Shown here: one piece after another, positions 52,655-60,887 of the stretch
Layout of the letters: each line of letters starts with the position of its first letter
Position numbering within the stretch: the first letter of the stretch is position 1
DNA from: Bacteroidales bacterium
Lineage (GTDB): Bacteria > Bacteroidota > Bacteroidia > Bacteroidales > UBA932
NCBI GenBank assembly: GCA_017617475.1
Contig: JAFZWC010000021.1
Span: 1-64,000, forward strand
Reading direction: 5' to 3'
DNA: 64,000 nt
Made by a program: the position numbers and the translations under genes
Notes under the pieces: model-generated
What the model was told of the DNA's origin: nothing
Databases searched by the model: none
The model's input: only the letters and a program-made list of their open reading frames with translations

Positions 52655-53923
52655 TTATTGGTTTAGATTTGATATTGCTTCTTCAATGACGTCCACAGTA
52701 AAGTCCGTCACATATACGCCATTGAGTCCCTGGGCCTCCTGGGCCGGGTCTCCGGCATAAGGGTCTCCGTGTTCCCACTGCTCGTGAGCAGGGGTGGCAA
52801 AACCGCTCCAGCCCCAGAAATTGGCGCCCTGGAGCATACCGCCCACCTGAGAGAACACATAAGCATAATAGGTATCGCGTGCGCGCGTAGCGGCGTCCAT
52901 GGAAGGAGAGAAACCGTCGCGCGGGAACCCGAATTCTTCCAGCACCACCGGCATTCCCAGCTTGCAAGCCAGCTCATGATGAAGACCAATGTATTCGCCC
53001 GTCTTTTCCATGGCACTCGGAAGGTCCTCCTCCAGGCTGTCGGCCTTGGCCCAACTCCAGTTGTAGGGCCAGATGTGAATGGTCATGTAATCCACGCCGG
53101 GGATGGTGTTCACACGCTCCAGAAGTTCCTGACTCATTTCACAGCCCCAGAGGCCTTCGTTGCCGGTAGAGAGCAGATGGTTGGGATCCAGTTCCTTGAT
53201 GATGCGGGCGCTTTCTGTGAGCCAGCCGATGAAACCGTCCTGGATTTCCTTCTCCGAAGAGAAACAGCGGGGCTCATTGCCGATTTGCCAGGCAAAGATA
53301 GCGGGGTCTTCCTTATAAGGCTTGCCCGTCAGAGAATTGGTACGGCCCACGATGGCGCGTACGTGGTTATAGAAAAGTTCCTGGGCTTCCTTGGAAGTCT
53401 GAAACTTACGCATCTGCTGCATGAAGGGCCAGTAGCCGTCCAGCACGGGAATGAGGGCCTTTTCGCCGGTAGCCCACTCCAGGTACTGGCCGTAACCGCC
53501 GCTCCATTCCCAGGAGTTATTCAGATAAAGGACAGCCTGCATATCCCGCTTTCCCAGTTCCACCAGGAAACGGTCCAGCCCCTTGAGAAGAGTTTCGTCA
53601 TATACGCCCGGTTCTTTTTCCAAGGTGGGCTCCACGCGGGAAAAAACGCCGTCGGCCCCCTGTGCGCCCACCAGCACGCGAAGGTTGGTGAGGCCAAGGG
53701 CCTTCAGGGTATCCAGTTCCATGGTAAGGCGTTCAAAATCACCGCCTTCCCCATCGGAGGCCAGAATGGGTCCATACCAGAAATTTGTGCCGATATAGGT
53801 ATACGGCTTACCGTCGCGCACGAACTGTCCGTCCTGCACGGTAACAAAAGAAGGAGCCTGGGAACAACTGATGGCAAAGAGGGCAGTACACACCCATCCC
53901 GCCAGTTTTGGTGTTATTTTCAT
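52655..53923 (-). CDS. GH5 subfamily 7 endo-beta-1,4-mannanase, lipoprotein
   Basis: 422 residues from MKITPKLAGWVCTALFAISCSQ (lipobox AISC). Catalytic barrel: FVTVQDGQFVRDGKPYTYIGTNFWYG near residue 26, LRVLVGAQGADG near 81, acid/base Glu217 in WQIGNEPR, nucleophile Glu330 in VVLEEFGFPRDG. This is the GH5_7 pattern (TNFWYG and NEPR). Surface enzyme that opens the mannan chain before SusC import. First gene after the AraC regulator, with a promoter 25-30 nt upstream. An in-frame ATG at 53938 would add 5 residues. Confidence 0.93.
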   Translation of the reverse strand: MKITPKLAGWVCTALFAISCSQAPSFVTVQDGQFVRDGKPYTYIGTNFWYGPILASDGEGGDFERLTMELDTLKALGLTNLRVLVGAQGADGVFSRVEPTLEKEPGVYDETLLKGLDRFLVELGKRDMQAVLYLNNSWEWSGGYGQYLEWATGEKALIPVLDGYWPFMQQMRKFQTSKEAQELFYNHVRAIVGRTNSLTGKPYKEDPAIFAWQIGNEPRCFSSEKEIQDGFIGWLTESARIIKELDPNHLLSTGNEGLWGCEMSQELLERVNTIPGVDYMTIHIWPYNWSWAKADSLEEDLPSAMEKTGEYIGLHHELACKLGMPVVLEEFGFPRDGFSPSMDAATRARDTYYAYVFSQVGGMLQGANFWGWSGFATPAHEQWEHGDPYAGDPAQEAQGLNGVYVTDFTVDVIEEAISNLNQ

Positions 53924-53954
53924 TATGTTGGCCGACATAAAATATTGTACAGTG

Positions 53955-53982
53955 CAAAATTACACCTTATCTGCCAGCACAA
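53955..53982 (-). promoter_or_regulatory. Promoter of the PUL operon
   Basis: Minus strand: TTTTTTG (CAAAAAA at 53980-53986 on the plus strand), 17-nt spacer, TAATTTTG (CAAAATTA at 53955-53962). It lies 30 nt upstream of the GH5_7 ATG and probably is the target of the AraC regulator. Confidence 0.6.
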
Positions 53983-54025
53983 AAAATGAAAATTTGTCTA
54001 ATTATGATACTTTTTTAACAACAGG

Positions 54026-54050
54026 GATTCTTCGCTCGCTCAGAATGACA
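54026..54050 (+). repeat. REP-like repeat between AraC regulator and PUL
   Basis: GATTCTTCGCTCGCTCAGAA followed by TGACA. One copy of the dispersed repeat in the gap between the AraC stop and GH5_7. Confidence 0.75.
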
Positions 54051-54059
54051 GGGAAACAC

Positions 54060-54938
54060 CTACACGTATACCCGGTTCTTGGTAAACAACGCGCGGAAAT
54101 CGCGCGGGGTGTAACCGCGGCGGGCCTTGAAGATCCGGTTGAAATTGGAAAGGTTGTTGAAACCGCAGGCGTAGCAGACTTCGGAAATGCTGGTGGTGGT
54201 GTCTACCAGCAGACGAGCTGCATTCCCCAGACGGACGTCGATGATATAATCTGACAAAGTGCGGGTGGTATGCTGCCTGAAGAAACGGCTAAAGGCGCTG
54301 GGGGCCATCCCCACAAGGGCGGCCAGGTCTTCCAGGCGCAGGTCTTCCGCATAATGGTTTGCTATATATTCCTTTACCTTGGCCACGCGGCGGCTCTCCC
54401 TGTCGGCCCTGACATCCGCGAAGGAGGACGAGGCCAGTGTGCGGGCATCCCGGTCCCGGGACAGTTCGTACAGGATCTTGAGCATGGCAAGGAACTGCTC
54501 GAATCCCTCGTTCATGGTGGCCAGGCTGTCCAGGATATTATACACGCGCATGATGGCCGTCATGGAAAAAGCAACCCCCAGGCGGGCCTTCTCAAACATC
54601 TTCCTGATGGAGGCAAACTGTGTGCGGCCCAGCAAGCGCTCATCCAACAGCGTAGATGAGAACTGGATGGTGATCTCCCTCACGTCCGGTTCCGTGCAGT
54701 TACCCTGCTGCCAGGCGTGTTCCAGGCCATCTCCGGTAACCAGAACCAGGTCGTAATGGCCGATTTCCTCAATGCTGTCCCCTACCACACGGTGCACGCC
54801 GCGTCCATGCTCCACAAAGTTGAGCTCATATTCCTGATGGGAGTGGATGGGGTAAAGAAACTCACTCTTATGACGCTCTACAATATAGAAGCAGTCTTTT
54901 TCGGTAATGGGCGGCGTTTCTCGTAAAACTTTTGACAT
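54060..54938 (-). CDS. AraC family transcriptional regulator of the PUL
   Basis: 292 residues. N-terminal cupin-type sensor domain (YPIHSHQEYELNFVEHGRGVHRVVGD near residue 28; typical AraC sugar-binding barrel). C-terminal AraC HTH at about residues 190-290: RVAKVKEYIANHYAEDLRLEDLAALVGMAPSAFSRFFRQHTTRTLSDYIIDVRL, then the second helix-turn-helix EVCYACGFNNLSNFNRIFKARRGYTPRDFR. It precedes and faces the same way as the PUL, suggesting activation by a mannan-derived sugar. Start at the ATG 54936-54938 (MSKVLRETPP); upstream frame extends through the promoter and is rejected. Confidence 0.9.
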   Translation of the reverse strand: MSKVLRETPPITEKDCFYIVERHKSEFLYPIHSHQEYELNFVEHGRGVHRVVGDSIEEIGHYDLVLVTGDGLEHAWQQGNCTEPDVREITIQFSSTLLDERLLGRTQFASIRKMFEKARLGVAFSMTAIMRVYNILDSLATMNEGFEQFLAMLKILYELSRDRDARTLASSSFADVRADRESRRVAKVKEYIANHYAEDLRLEDLAALVGMAPSAFSRFFRQHTTRTLSDYIIDVRLGNAARLLVDTTTSISEVCYACGFNNLSNFNRIFKARRGYTPRDFRALFTKNRVYV

Positions 54939-55014
54939 AAATGATACTTTTGTAATACACTGCAGTCTGAGGGGAAACAAAATGCAGGTGATAGGGAGTA
55001 TTGCGGTTAAAGGA

Positions 55015-55022
55015 CAAAGATA
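55015..55022 (-). promoter_or_regulatory. -7 promoter box for the AraC regulator
   Basis: Minus-strand TATCTTTG (CAAAGATA on the plus strand), giving a leader of about 75 nt. No good -33 box. Confidence 0.5.
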
Positions 55023-55059
55023 GTAAAAAAAACGCTTGCCTCTATCCTCGCCCCTCATA

Positions 55060-55090
55060 TTGAATATTCCAGAATAAAAGCGTATCTTGG
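55060..55090 (+). promoter_or_regulatory. Promoter of the Rid-like gene, nearly leaderless
   Basis: TTG at 55060-55062, 20-nt spacer, TATCTTGG at 55083-55090, then 8 nt to the ATG at 55099. Confidence 0.5.
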
Positions 55091-55098
55091 CGCCCGCA

Positions 55099-56196
55099 AT
55101 GAAAACTAGCACCAACCTCCATCCTTTTTGCCCTGCCGAAGGCGCGGTAGCTGAATATCATATTCAGATCCGCGTGTCGGATGCTTCATTGGCCTTTGAA
55201 AGCCAGCTGGAGGAGGTTTTGCGGGCCTATGCCGACGCCGTCCAGGGAAAAACCGTCCATTTCCGCCGTTTTTTCCTGAGCGACGCCGCCAATCAGGCCT
55301 CCATGCTGGAAAAGGGGCTTTCCCAGTTCCCGCCCGTACCCACTTCCACGGTGCAGCAGGCCCCGCTGGACGGCACCCGCATTGCCGCATGGGTTTATTG
55401 CACCTCGCCGATGGATTGCCCCGGAGGCATCCCCACGCACAATGGCTACTCCCACCACTGGACCGGTTCCCTGGTGGGCCCGGAAGGTGATTCCTACGTC
55501 CAGATGTCCGGAATCTTCGGCCAGCTGGAGAATCAATTGGCCGCCCGGGGGCTCCACGTTGCCAACCATACCGTCCGTACCTGGATCTTTGTCCGGGACG
55601 TGGACGTGAACTATGCCGGCGTCGTGGCCGGCCGGAGAGACTTCTTCGGCCGTATAGGCCTCACGCCTACTACGCATTTCATTGCCAGCACGGGCATCGA
55701 AGGCCGGCATCCGGAATGGAAGAACAAGGTGGAGATGGATGCCTACAGCGTCGGTGGCCTGCAGGAGGGACAGATCGGCTATCTGTATGCCCTGGACCAT
55801 CTGAGTCCCACCTATGATTATGGGGTCACTTTCGAGCGCGGCGCCACGGTCACTTACGGAGACCGCCGCCAGGTGTACATCAGCGGAACCGCCAGCATAG
55901 ACGCCCACGGGAGAGTGCTGTATCCCGGAGACGCCGCCGCCCAGGCAAAACGCATGCTGGAAAACATCGGAGCCCTGCTTGGGGAAGCCGGCGCTTCTTT
56001 CGGAGACATTGCCATGGCCGTGGTCTATCTTCGCGACCCGGCCGATTATCCCGGCGTGAAAGCCGTCATAGAATCGGCCTACCCTTCCCTGCAGGCGCTA
56101 TATGTACACGCGCCCGTATGCAGGCCTGCCTGGCTGGTAGAAATGGAATGTCTGGCCCTCACTGCGGCCGGTAACAAGAATTATCCCGACGCCTAA
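55099..56196 (+). CDS. Two-domain Rid/YjgF-family protein (chorismatase-like)
   Basis: 365 residues, no signal peptide. Two YjgF/Rid-type modules: first near residues 1-125 is divergent; the second, about residues 225-365, contains YGDRRQVYISGTASIDAHGRVLYPGD and AQAKRMLENIGALLGEAGASFGDIAMAVVYLRD, the standard Rid pattern. The size and the GLQEGQIGYL region recall the chorismatase/FkbO-type group, but the catalytic residues of that group cannot be verified here. Rid proteins hydrolyse reactive enamines; a link to the PUL next door is only positional. A TTG start at 55087 lies in the promoter box, so the ATG at 55099 was used. Confidence 0.72.
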   Translation: MKTSTNLHPFCPAEGAVAEYHIQIRVSDASLAFESQLEEVLRAYADAVQGKTVHFRRFFLSDAANQASMLEKGLSQFPPVPTSTVQQAPLDGTRIAAWVYCTSPMDCPGGIPTHNGYSHHWTGSLVGPEGDSYVQMSGIFGQLENQLAARGLHVANHTVRTWIFVRDVDVNYAGVVAGRRDFFGRIGLTPTTHFIASTGIEGRHPEWKNKVEMDAYSVGGLQEGQIGYLYALDHLSPTYDYGVTFERGATVTYGDRRQVYISGTASIDAHGRVLYPGDAAAQAKRMLENIGALLGEAGASFGDIAMAVVYLRDPADYPGVKAVIESAYPSLQALYVHAPVCRPAWLVEMECLALTAAGNKNYPDA

Positions 56197-56654
56197 TACG
56201 CCGCCGTCTGACGGGAAATGTTCAGCTGCTGGATTTTGTACGTCTCCTGACCGGAAGACGTGGCATAGATAGTAACCTGGAAGAGTTCGCCTCCGGCGTT
56301 AAGCTGGCCGATAAGATACTTCTTGTTGGTTTCTGAAGCCCTGTGGGTTACCTCGAAGGAACGGGGCGTATTGGAAGCGAAAAAGTTGCGGAGAATCTCA
56401 CGGGCCTGCTTCTTGGAACAGTTGCGGGAAGTGGACAGGACGGTTACGTCAAGATTGTCTGCAAACCAACTGGACAGGGAAGCTTCGTCCCCTGCGGCCA
56501 GGTATTTGGTGATGGAGGAGAACACGGAAAACTCTCCCTGCGGCTGCTGGGTACTGCGGGAATTGCCGCTGGAGACCAGGAACGACTGGGCCCCTGCACC
56601 CAAGCTGACCAGCAGAGCGGCAGCCACCGTAACGGTATGGAGTAGTTTGTTCAT
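56193..56654 (-). CDS. DUF4783 family exported protein
   Basis: 153 residues with a Sec signal peptide (TVTVAAALLVSLGAGAQS). The mature part FSVFSSITKYLAAGDEASLSSWFADNLDVTVL, then CSKKQAREILRNFFASNTPRSFEV, fits the NTF2-like DUF4783 family of Bacteroidota. Function unknown; the NTF2 fold often binds small ligands. The start at 56652-56654 was preferred because an upstream in-frame ATG would place the signal peptide 6 residues inside. The 3' end overlaps the convergent Rid-like gene by 4 nt; the 5' end is divergent from rlmH. Confidence 0.8.
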   Translation of the reverse strand: MNKLLHTVTVAAALLVSLGAGAQSFLVSSGNSRSTQQPQGEFSVFSSITKYLAAGDEASLSSWFADNLDVTVLSTSRNCSKKQAREILRNFFASNTPRSFEVTHRASETNKKYLIGQLNAGGELFQVTIYATSSGQETYKIQQLNISRQTAAY

Positions 56655-56666
56655 CTGACTGTTTTC

Positions 56667-56697
56667 TTGCAAATTCCGCGCCGAATCGTTACATTTG
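56667..56697 (+). promoter_or_regulatory. Promoter of rlmH
   Basis: TTG at 56667-56669, 20-nt spacer, TACATTTG at 56690-56697, 7 nt before the ATG at 56705. Good consensus match; nearly leaderless transcript. Confidence 0.65.
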
Positions 56698-56704
56698 TAC
56701 TGGT

Positions 56705-57178
56705 ATGGAGATCAAACTCATCACGGTGGGAAAGACCGACGTCCAGTGGGTCAGGGAAGGCCTGGATCTGTACGGATCCCGGATCAAACACTATGTCCCT
56801 TTTTCCGTGGTGGAGATCCCTGAACTCAAGAAAGTATCGGCCCTTTCCCAGGCCCAGATCAAAGAGAAGGAGGGCGAACTCATCCTCAAGCTGGTGGGGC
56901 CGCAGGACCTTCTGGTGCTGCTGGACGAGCACGGCCACGAATACCGCTCCCTGGAATTCGCCGACCACCTGCAGAAGCTCATGGCCCGCGGGGCCAAAAG
57001 CCTGGTGTTTGTGATAGGCGGCGCCTACGGCTTCTCCGATGCCGTATATAACCGCTCCTACGAGCGTATCTCCCTCTCCCGCATGACTTTCTCCCACCAG
57101 ATGGTTCGCACGATTTTTGCGGAACAGCTGTACCGGGCTTTCACCATCCTCAAGGGAGAGCCTTATCACCATGAATAG
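56705..57178 (+). CDS. rlmH: 23S rRNA (pseudouridine(1915)-N3)-methyltransferase RlmH
   Basis: 157-residue SPOUT-class methyltransferase that modifies helix 69 of 23S rRNA. Begins MEIKLITVGKTD, contains LLDEHGHEYRSLEFADHL and the SAM-binding knot FVIGGAYGFSDAVYNR near residue 103, and ends ILKGEPYHHE, all standard. Length matches E. coli RlmH (155). Its last 8 nt overlap the start of the histidine kinase gene. Confidence 0.96.
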   Translation: MEIKLITVGKTDVQWVREGLDLYGSRIKHYVPFSVVEIPELKKVSALSQAQIKEKEGELILKLVGPQDLLVLLDEHGHEYRSLEFADHLQKLMARGAKSLVFVIGGAYGFSDAVYNRSYERISLSRMTFSHQMVRTIFAEQLYRAFTILKGEPYHHE

Positions 57179-60100
57179 GAAACGAATCATAGGGCAGTGG
57201 TGGGCTGTGGCACTTATGGTGGCCGCCGTCATTACCTATGTGATATCGGCCCTGGTGGGTACCGGAAGGTCGGATGTCACATCGGCCGCCCGGGAGATGA
57301 GCCGCAAGGTGGAAGCCCGCATGAACCTGCTGGACGCCTACATCGGGCAGGCGCTGGAGGGAGATTCCATGGCCTGGATGGACCTGCAGGGCCTTCCGGA
57401 AGACATGGTGGTTTACCGGTATGTTGACGATTCCCTCCAGAGCTGGGCCAACCAGTTTCCCCTCCGCAACGACGATATCCACCTGCGCACGCTGGTACAG
57501 CGGCTGGGAGACACCCGCAGCTCGCTGTCCTCGCCGTTGGGGGACGCATCCACCCTGCCCACATTCGTCAATTATGGTTCCAAGTGGTATCTGGTGAAAG
57601 CCGTCGAAGAGGACCAGAGCAAGATAGTGGCCGGTCTGGAGATTGTGAACGAAATCAGTTCGGCCACCCAGAGCGGGGTCAACCGCCATTTCCGCGTCAA
57701 TGAAAGATACAGCGTCCGTCCTTTGTCGGCAGGCGTGGGCGCCCCCGTCTGCGTGAACGGAGAACCGCTGTTCCTGCTCACCGACGAAACCCTGGCCGAG
57801 CCGTCCGGCTCCCACACCGCCCTGCTGTGGCTGGCCATCGGCCTCCTGTTTGCCGGGCTCATCGTGATGCTGAGCGTCCATCCCACCCTCCCCTGGCTGA
57901 CGGGCGTAATCCTGTGCCAGGCAGCCGTACTGGTGTGGCTGTACTTCAACGGAGCTCACTTGTTCCAGAACACCCAGCTCTTCTCTCCCCTCCTGTATGC
58001 CGACGGACCCCTCCTCTATTCGCTGGGCGCCGTGGTCCTGGTAAACCTGGGAATCAACCTGGTGGTCATGGACCTGTTCCTGGTGCGGTGGACCCTTCTC
58101 AAACAGGTCCGGCGCATCCATTCCCGTGCCTTGCAGTGGGTGCTGGCGGGGCTGTTGTGTCTGCTGTTCCTGGCCATAGCCGCCTACCTGCACCTCACCT
58201 TCCGAAGCATCCTCATCAACTCCAGCATCAACCTGGAGCTGTATAAAGTGTTCCTGCTCAACGGCTATACGGCCGTGGTGTACATATCGTTCCTGGCGCT
58301 GTCCCTCACCCTGCCGGTGCTGCTCCAGATGCTGTCTCCTTTCGCCCGCGCCCTGCTGGGAATCCGCTACGACATCTTTACCCCCCTGGGCCGCCTTCTG
58401 TATGCCATTTGCATAGGCATCTACTTTGTGGTGGTCTCCTCCACCCTGGGCTTCAGCAAGGAACAGCGGCGCATTGACGTATGGGCCGCCCGCCTGGCCA
58501 TGGACCGCGACATAGCCCTGGAAATCCAGCTCCGCAGCGTGGAAAACGCCATAGCCGGCGACCCTATGATAGGCGCCCTGTCCGTCCTGGACGGCAGTGC
58601 CGACATTATCCGCAGCCGCCTCGCCAGCGCCTTCATGAGCCGCATCTCCCAGGATTACGACATCACGGTGGTCCTCCCCGGGGCCGATGTAAGCATGGGT
58701 AGCCTGTTCCAGGAACGCGTCCGCAACGGAACCCGCCTGGGAGACAATTCCCACTTCTTTTACAACAGCATGGGAGGAGGCCGAACCTCGTACTCCGGTC
58801 TGTTCTCCTATTATGTAGAAAATTATGGTTCCCGCCTGGTGCTCATCAGCGTGGAATCCAAGCATAACCGCGAAGACAGGGGCTATCTGAGCCTCCTGGG
58901 CATCTCGGACCCGGGCCGCGTGTCCCTGCCGTCCGTCTACTCCTGGGCCAAGTACAACACCGACAAACTGGTACAGTACAAGGGCTCCTATGCCTTCCCC
59001 ACCGTCTATTCCGGCCGTCTCCGCCAACTGGCCGAACAGCATTCCAAAGGTCATGTGGAACTGGAAGGCTGGACCCACTTCGTGCGTAACGTCTCCGACG
59101 ACGAAGTGGTAATCATTTCCCGCCACCAGACGGAATGGCTGTATTATGTGGTAGAGGCCTTCCTCTTCTCCATCCTGGCCTTCGGCCTCCTCACCTGGAT
59201 CTCCTGGAGAAAACGCAATTCCGGCGGCCGACGCTACTTCCAGAACCGGATAAGCCTGGTGGTCTATTTCTCCCTGCTGGTTACCCTGGTGGCCATGGCC
59301 GTGTTCAGCGTCTGGTTCGTATACAAGCGCAACAACTCGGACATGAACAGCGTCATGACGGCCCGCATCAACACCCTGCAGGGCATGCTGCAGGAGCATC
59401 TGCGCCTGGTGGAGAATACGGAACAGCTTTCCACCACCCAGAACCTGGCCGCCGTGGAAGGCGTGGGCAACAACCTCCGCTGCGACATCACCCTCTTTGA
59501 CGTGGCCGGCCGCGTGGTCATGAGCACCACCCCCGAAGTGTACGACCGCATGATCCTGGGGCATCGTCTGGACAACGAAGCTTTCTACAACATCATATAC
59601 GCCCACAAGCGTTATTACATGCAGAAGGAGCGCGTAAGCCGCCGCAGTTACTATGCCCTGTACGCCCCCGTGTTCAACAGCAAGGGCGACATGGTGGCCA
59701 TAGTGTCTTCCCCCTTCACAGACCTGTCCCAGGACTTTGAAAGCGAAGTTATCCTGCACGTAGCCACGGTTATCACCATCTTCCTGCTGCTCCTGCTAAT
59801 CTCCCGCTTCATCACCTTCCTCATGGTGAGCCGTCTGTTCCGTCCCCTCACGGCCCTCAGCCGCAAGATGACGGTGAGCGACGTGGACCACCTGGAGCCC
59901 CTGGTGTACGGCGGAGACGACGAGATTACCCCTTTGGTAGAGGCCTACAACCGCATGGTCCAGGTGCTGGGAGAAAGCTCCCGCCGCCTGGCGCAGGTGG
60001 AAAGGGACAAGGCCTGGACCGACATGGCCCGCCGCGTAGCGCACGACCTCAAGAACCCGCTCACGCCCATCAAGCTCCAGCTCCAGATGCTCATGCGCAT

Positions 60101-60677
60101 GAAGGAGTCCGGCAACCCCGCCTGGCAGGACCGTTTTGACGAGGTAGCCTCCACCGTCCTGTATCACGTAGACCTCCTGGCCGATTCCGCCGACCAGTTC
60201 TCCACCTTCGCCAAGATGTACGACCAGAAGGCCGAAAGGATAGACCTGGATGCCCTGGTGCGCCAGGAAGTGGACCTCTTCGACTCCCGGGACGACGTGC
60301 AGATAGAATACTTCGGCCTGGAAGGCGCTTTTGTGCAGGCCCCGCGCCCGCAGCTCACCCGCGTGGTGGTGAACCTCATCACCAACGCCATCCAGGCGGT
60401 GGAAGACATCGAACCTCCGCGCCGCCTGCTGGTATCCGTGCGCAACGCCGCCGAAGACGGGTTCTACAACATTGTTGTGGAAGACAACGGCCCCGGCGTA
60501 TCCGAACAGAACCAGGACAAGATCTTCACCCCCGACTTCACCACCAAGACCAGCGGTTCCGGCCTGGGACTGGCCATCTGCAAACGTATCGTGGAGCACT
60601 GTGGCGGCACCATCGCCTACTCCCGCTCCTTCGCCCTGGGCGGCGCCTGCTTCACCATCACCATTCCTAAAGCCTAG
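57171..60677 (+). CDS. Large NtrY-like sensor histidine kinase
   Basis: 1168 residues. One N-terminal helix (AVALMVAAVITYVISALVG) and an extracytoplasmic segment to about 220, then a block of six or so helices (about 222-435), a second large outside region, helices near 655-720, another outside domain and a last helix near 865-890 followed by HAMP. Cytosolic part: phosphorylated His958 in RVAHDLKNPLTPIKLQLQ, N-box Asn1072 in ITNAIQ, G1 VEDNGPGVSEQNQD near 1105, GSGLGLAICKRIVEHCGG near 1135. NtrY kinases pair with NtrC-type regulators; the one at 61528 beyond efp is the likely partner. Starts at the ATG overlapping rlmH. Confidence 0.92.
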   Translation: MNRKRIIGQWWAVALMVAAVITYVISALVGTGRSDVTSAAREMSRKVEARMNLLDAYIGQALEGDSMAWMDLQGLPEDMVVYRYVDDSLQSWANQFPLRNDDIHLRTLVQRLGDTRSSLSSPLGDASTLPTFVNYGSKWYLVKAVEEDQSKIVAGLEIVNEISSATQSGVNRHFRVNERYSVRPLSAGVGAPVCVNGEPLFLLTDETLAEPSGSHTALLWLAIGLLFAGLIVMLSVHPTLPWLTGVILCQAAVLVWLYFNGAHLFQNTQLFSPLLYADGPLLYSLGAVVLVNLGINLVVMDLFLVRWTLLKQVRRIHSRALQWVLAGLLCLLFLAIAAYLHLTFRSILINSSINLELYKVFLLNGYTAVVYISFLALSLTLPVLLQMLSPFARALLGIRYDIFTPLGRLLYAICIGIYFVVVSSTLGFSKEQRRIDVWAARLAMDRDIALEIQLRSVENAIAGDPMIGALSVLDGSADIIRSRLASAFMSRISQDYDITVVLPGADVSMGSLFQERVRNGTRLGDNSHFFYNSMGGGRTSYSGLFSYYVENYGSRLVLISVESKHNREDRGYLSLLGISDPGRVSLPSVYSWAKYNTDKLVQYKGSYAFPTVYSGRLRQLAEQHSKGHVELEGWTHFVRNVSDDEVVIISRHQTEWLYYVVEAFLFSILAFGLLTWISWRKRNSGGRRYFQNRISLVVYFSLLVTLVAMAVFSVWFVYKRNNSDMNSVMTARINTLQGMLQEHLRLVENTEQLSTTQNLAAVEGVGNNLRCDITLFDVAGRVVMSTTPEVYDRMILGHRLDNEAFYNIIYAHKRYYMQKERVSRRSYYALYAPVFNSKGDMVAIVSSPFTDLSQDFESEVILHVATVITIFLLLLLISRFITFLMVSRLFRPLTALSRKMTVSDVDHLEPLVYGGDDEITPLVEAYNRMVQVLGESSRRLAQVERDKAWTDMARRVAHDLKNPLTPIKLQLQMLMRMKESGNPAWQDRFDEVASTVLYHVDLLADSADQFSTFAKMYDQKAERIDLDALVRQEVDLFDSRDDVQIEYFGLEGAFVQAPRPQLTRVVVNLITNAIQAVEDIEPPRRLLVSVRNAAEDGFYNIVVEDNGPGVSEQNQDKIFTPDFTTKTSGSGLGLAICKRIVEHCGGTIAYSRSFALGGACFTITIPKA

Positions 60678-60683
60678 CTCGTA

Positions 60684-60795
60684 AGGGAGAGCCTACAAAA
60701 GGCGTAGACGCCCATGTCTCGTGAATGGGAGGGGCCCGCCGCGAAGCGGTGGGAGGGATAGCGCCGCAGGCGCGTACCTTTTGTAGGCTCTCCCT
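60684..60795. repeat. 112-bp palindromic element with perfect 19-bp inverted ends
   Basis: Left arm 60684-60702 and right arm 60777-60795 are exact inverse complements (AGGGAGAGCCTACAAAAGG / CCTTTTGTAGGCTCTCCCT). The interior holds a second hairpin (CCGCGAAGCGG) and a third (GCGCCGCAGGCGC). No flanking duplication was seen and no T-run follows. It fills the space between the kinase and the efp promoter. Confidence 0.85.
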
Positions 60796-60816
60796 GGAGG
60801 GCAGGCTAAAAGAAAA

Positions 60817-60848
60817 TTTGCAGAAAAAGTGACAAATCATTAATTTTG
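60817..60848 (+). promoter_or_regulatory. Promoter of efp
   Basis: TTTG at 60817-60820, 20-nt spacer, TAATTTTG at 60841-60848. Leader about 35 nt to the ATG at 60888. Confidence 0.75.
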
Positions 60849-60887
60849 CGTGATTTTTCGATTAATAATTAACTAATAATACTTTTT

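Noticed and set aside
60684..60795. Insertion sequence or transposon end
   Set aside because: The inverted ends are perfect but there is no transposase, the element is only 112 bp and no flanking target duplication was seen; kept as an unexplained palindrome instead.
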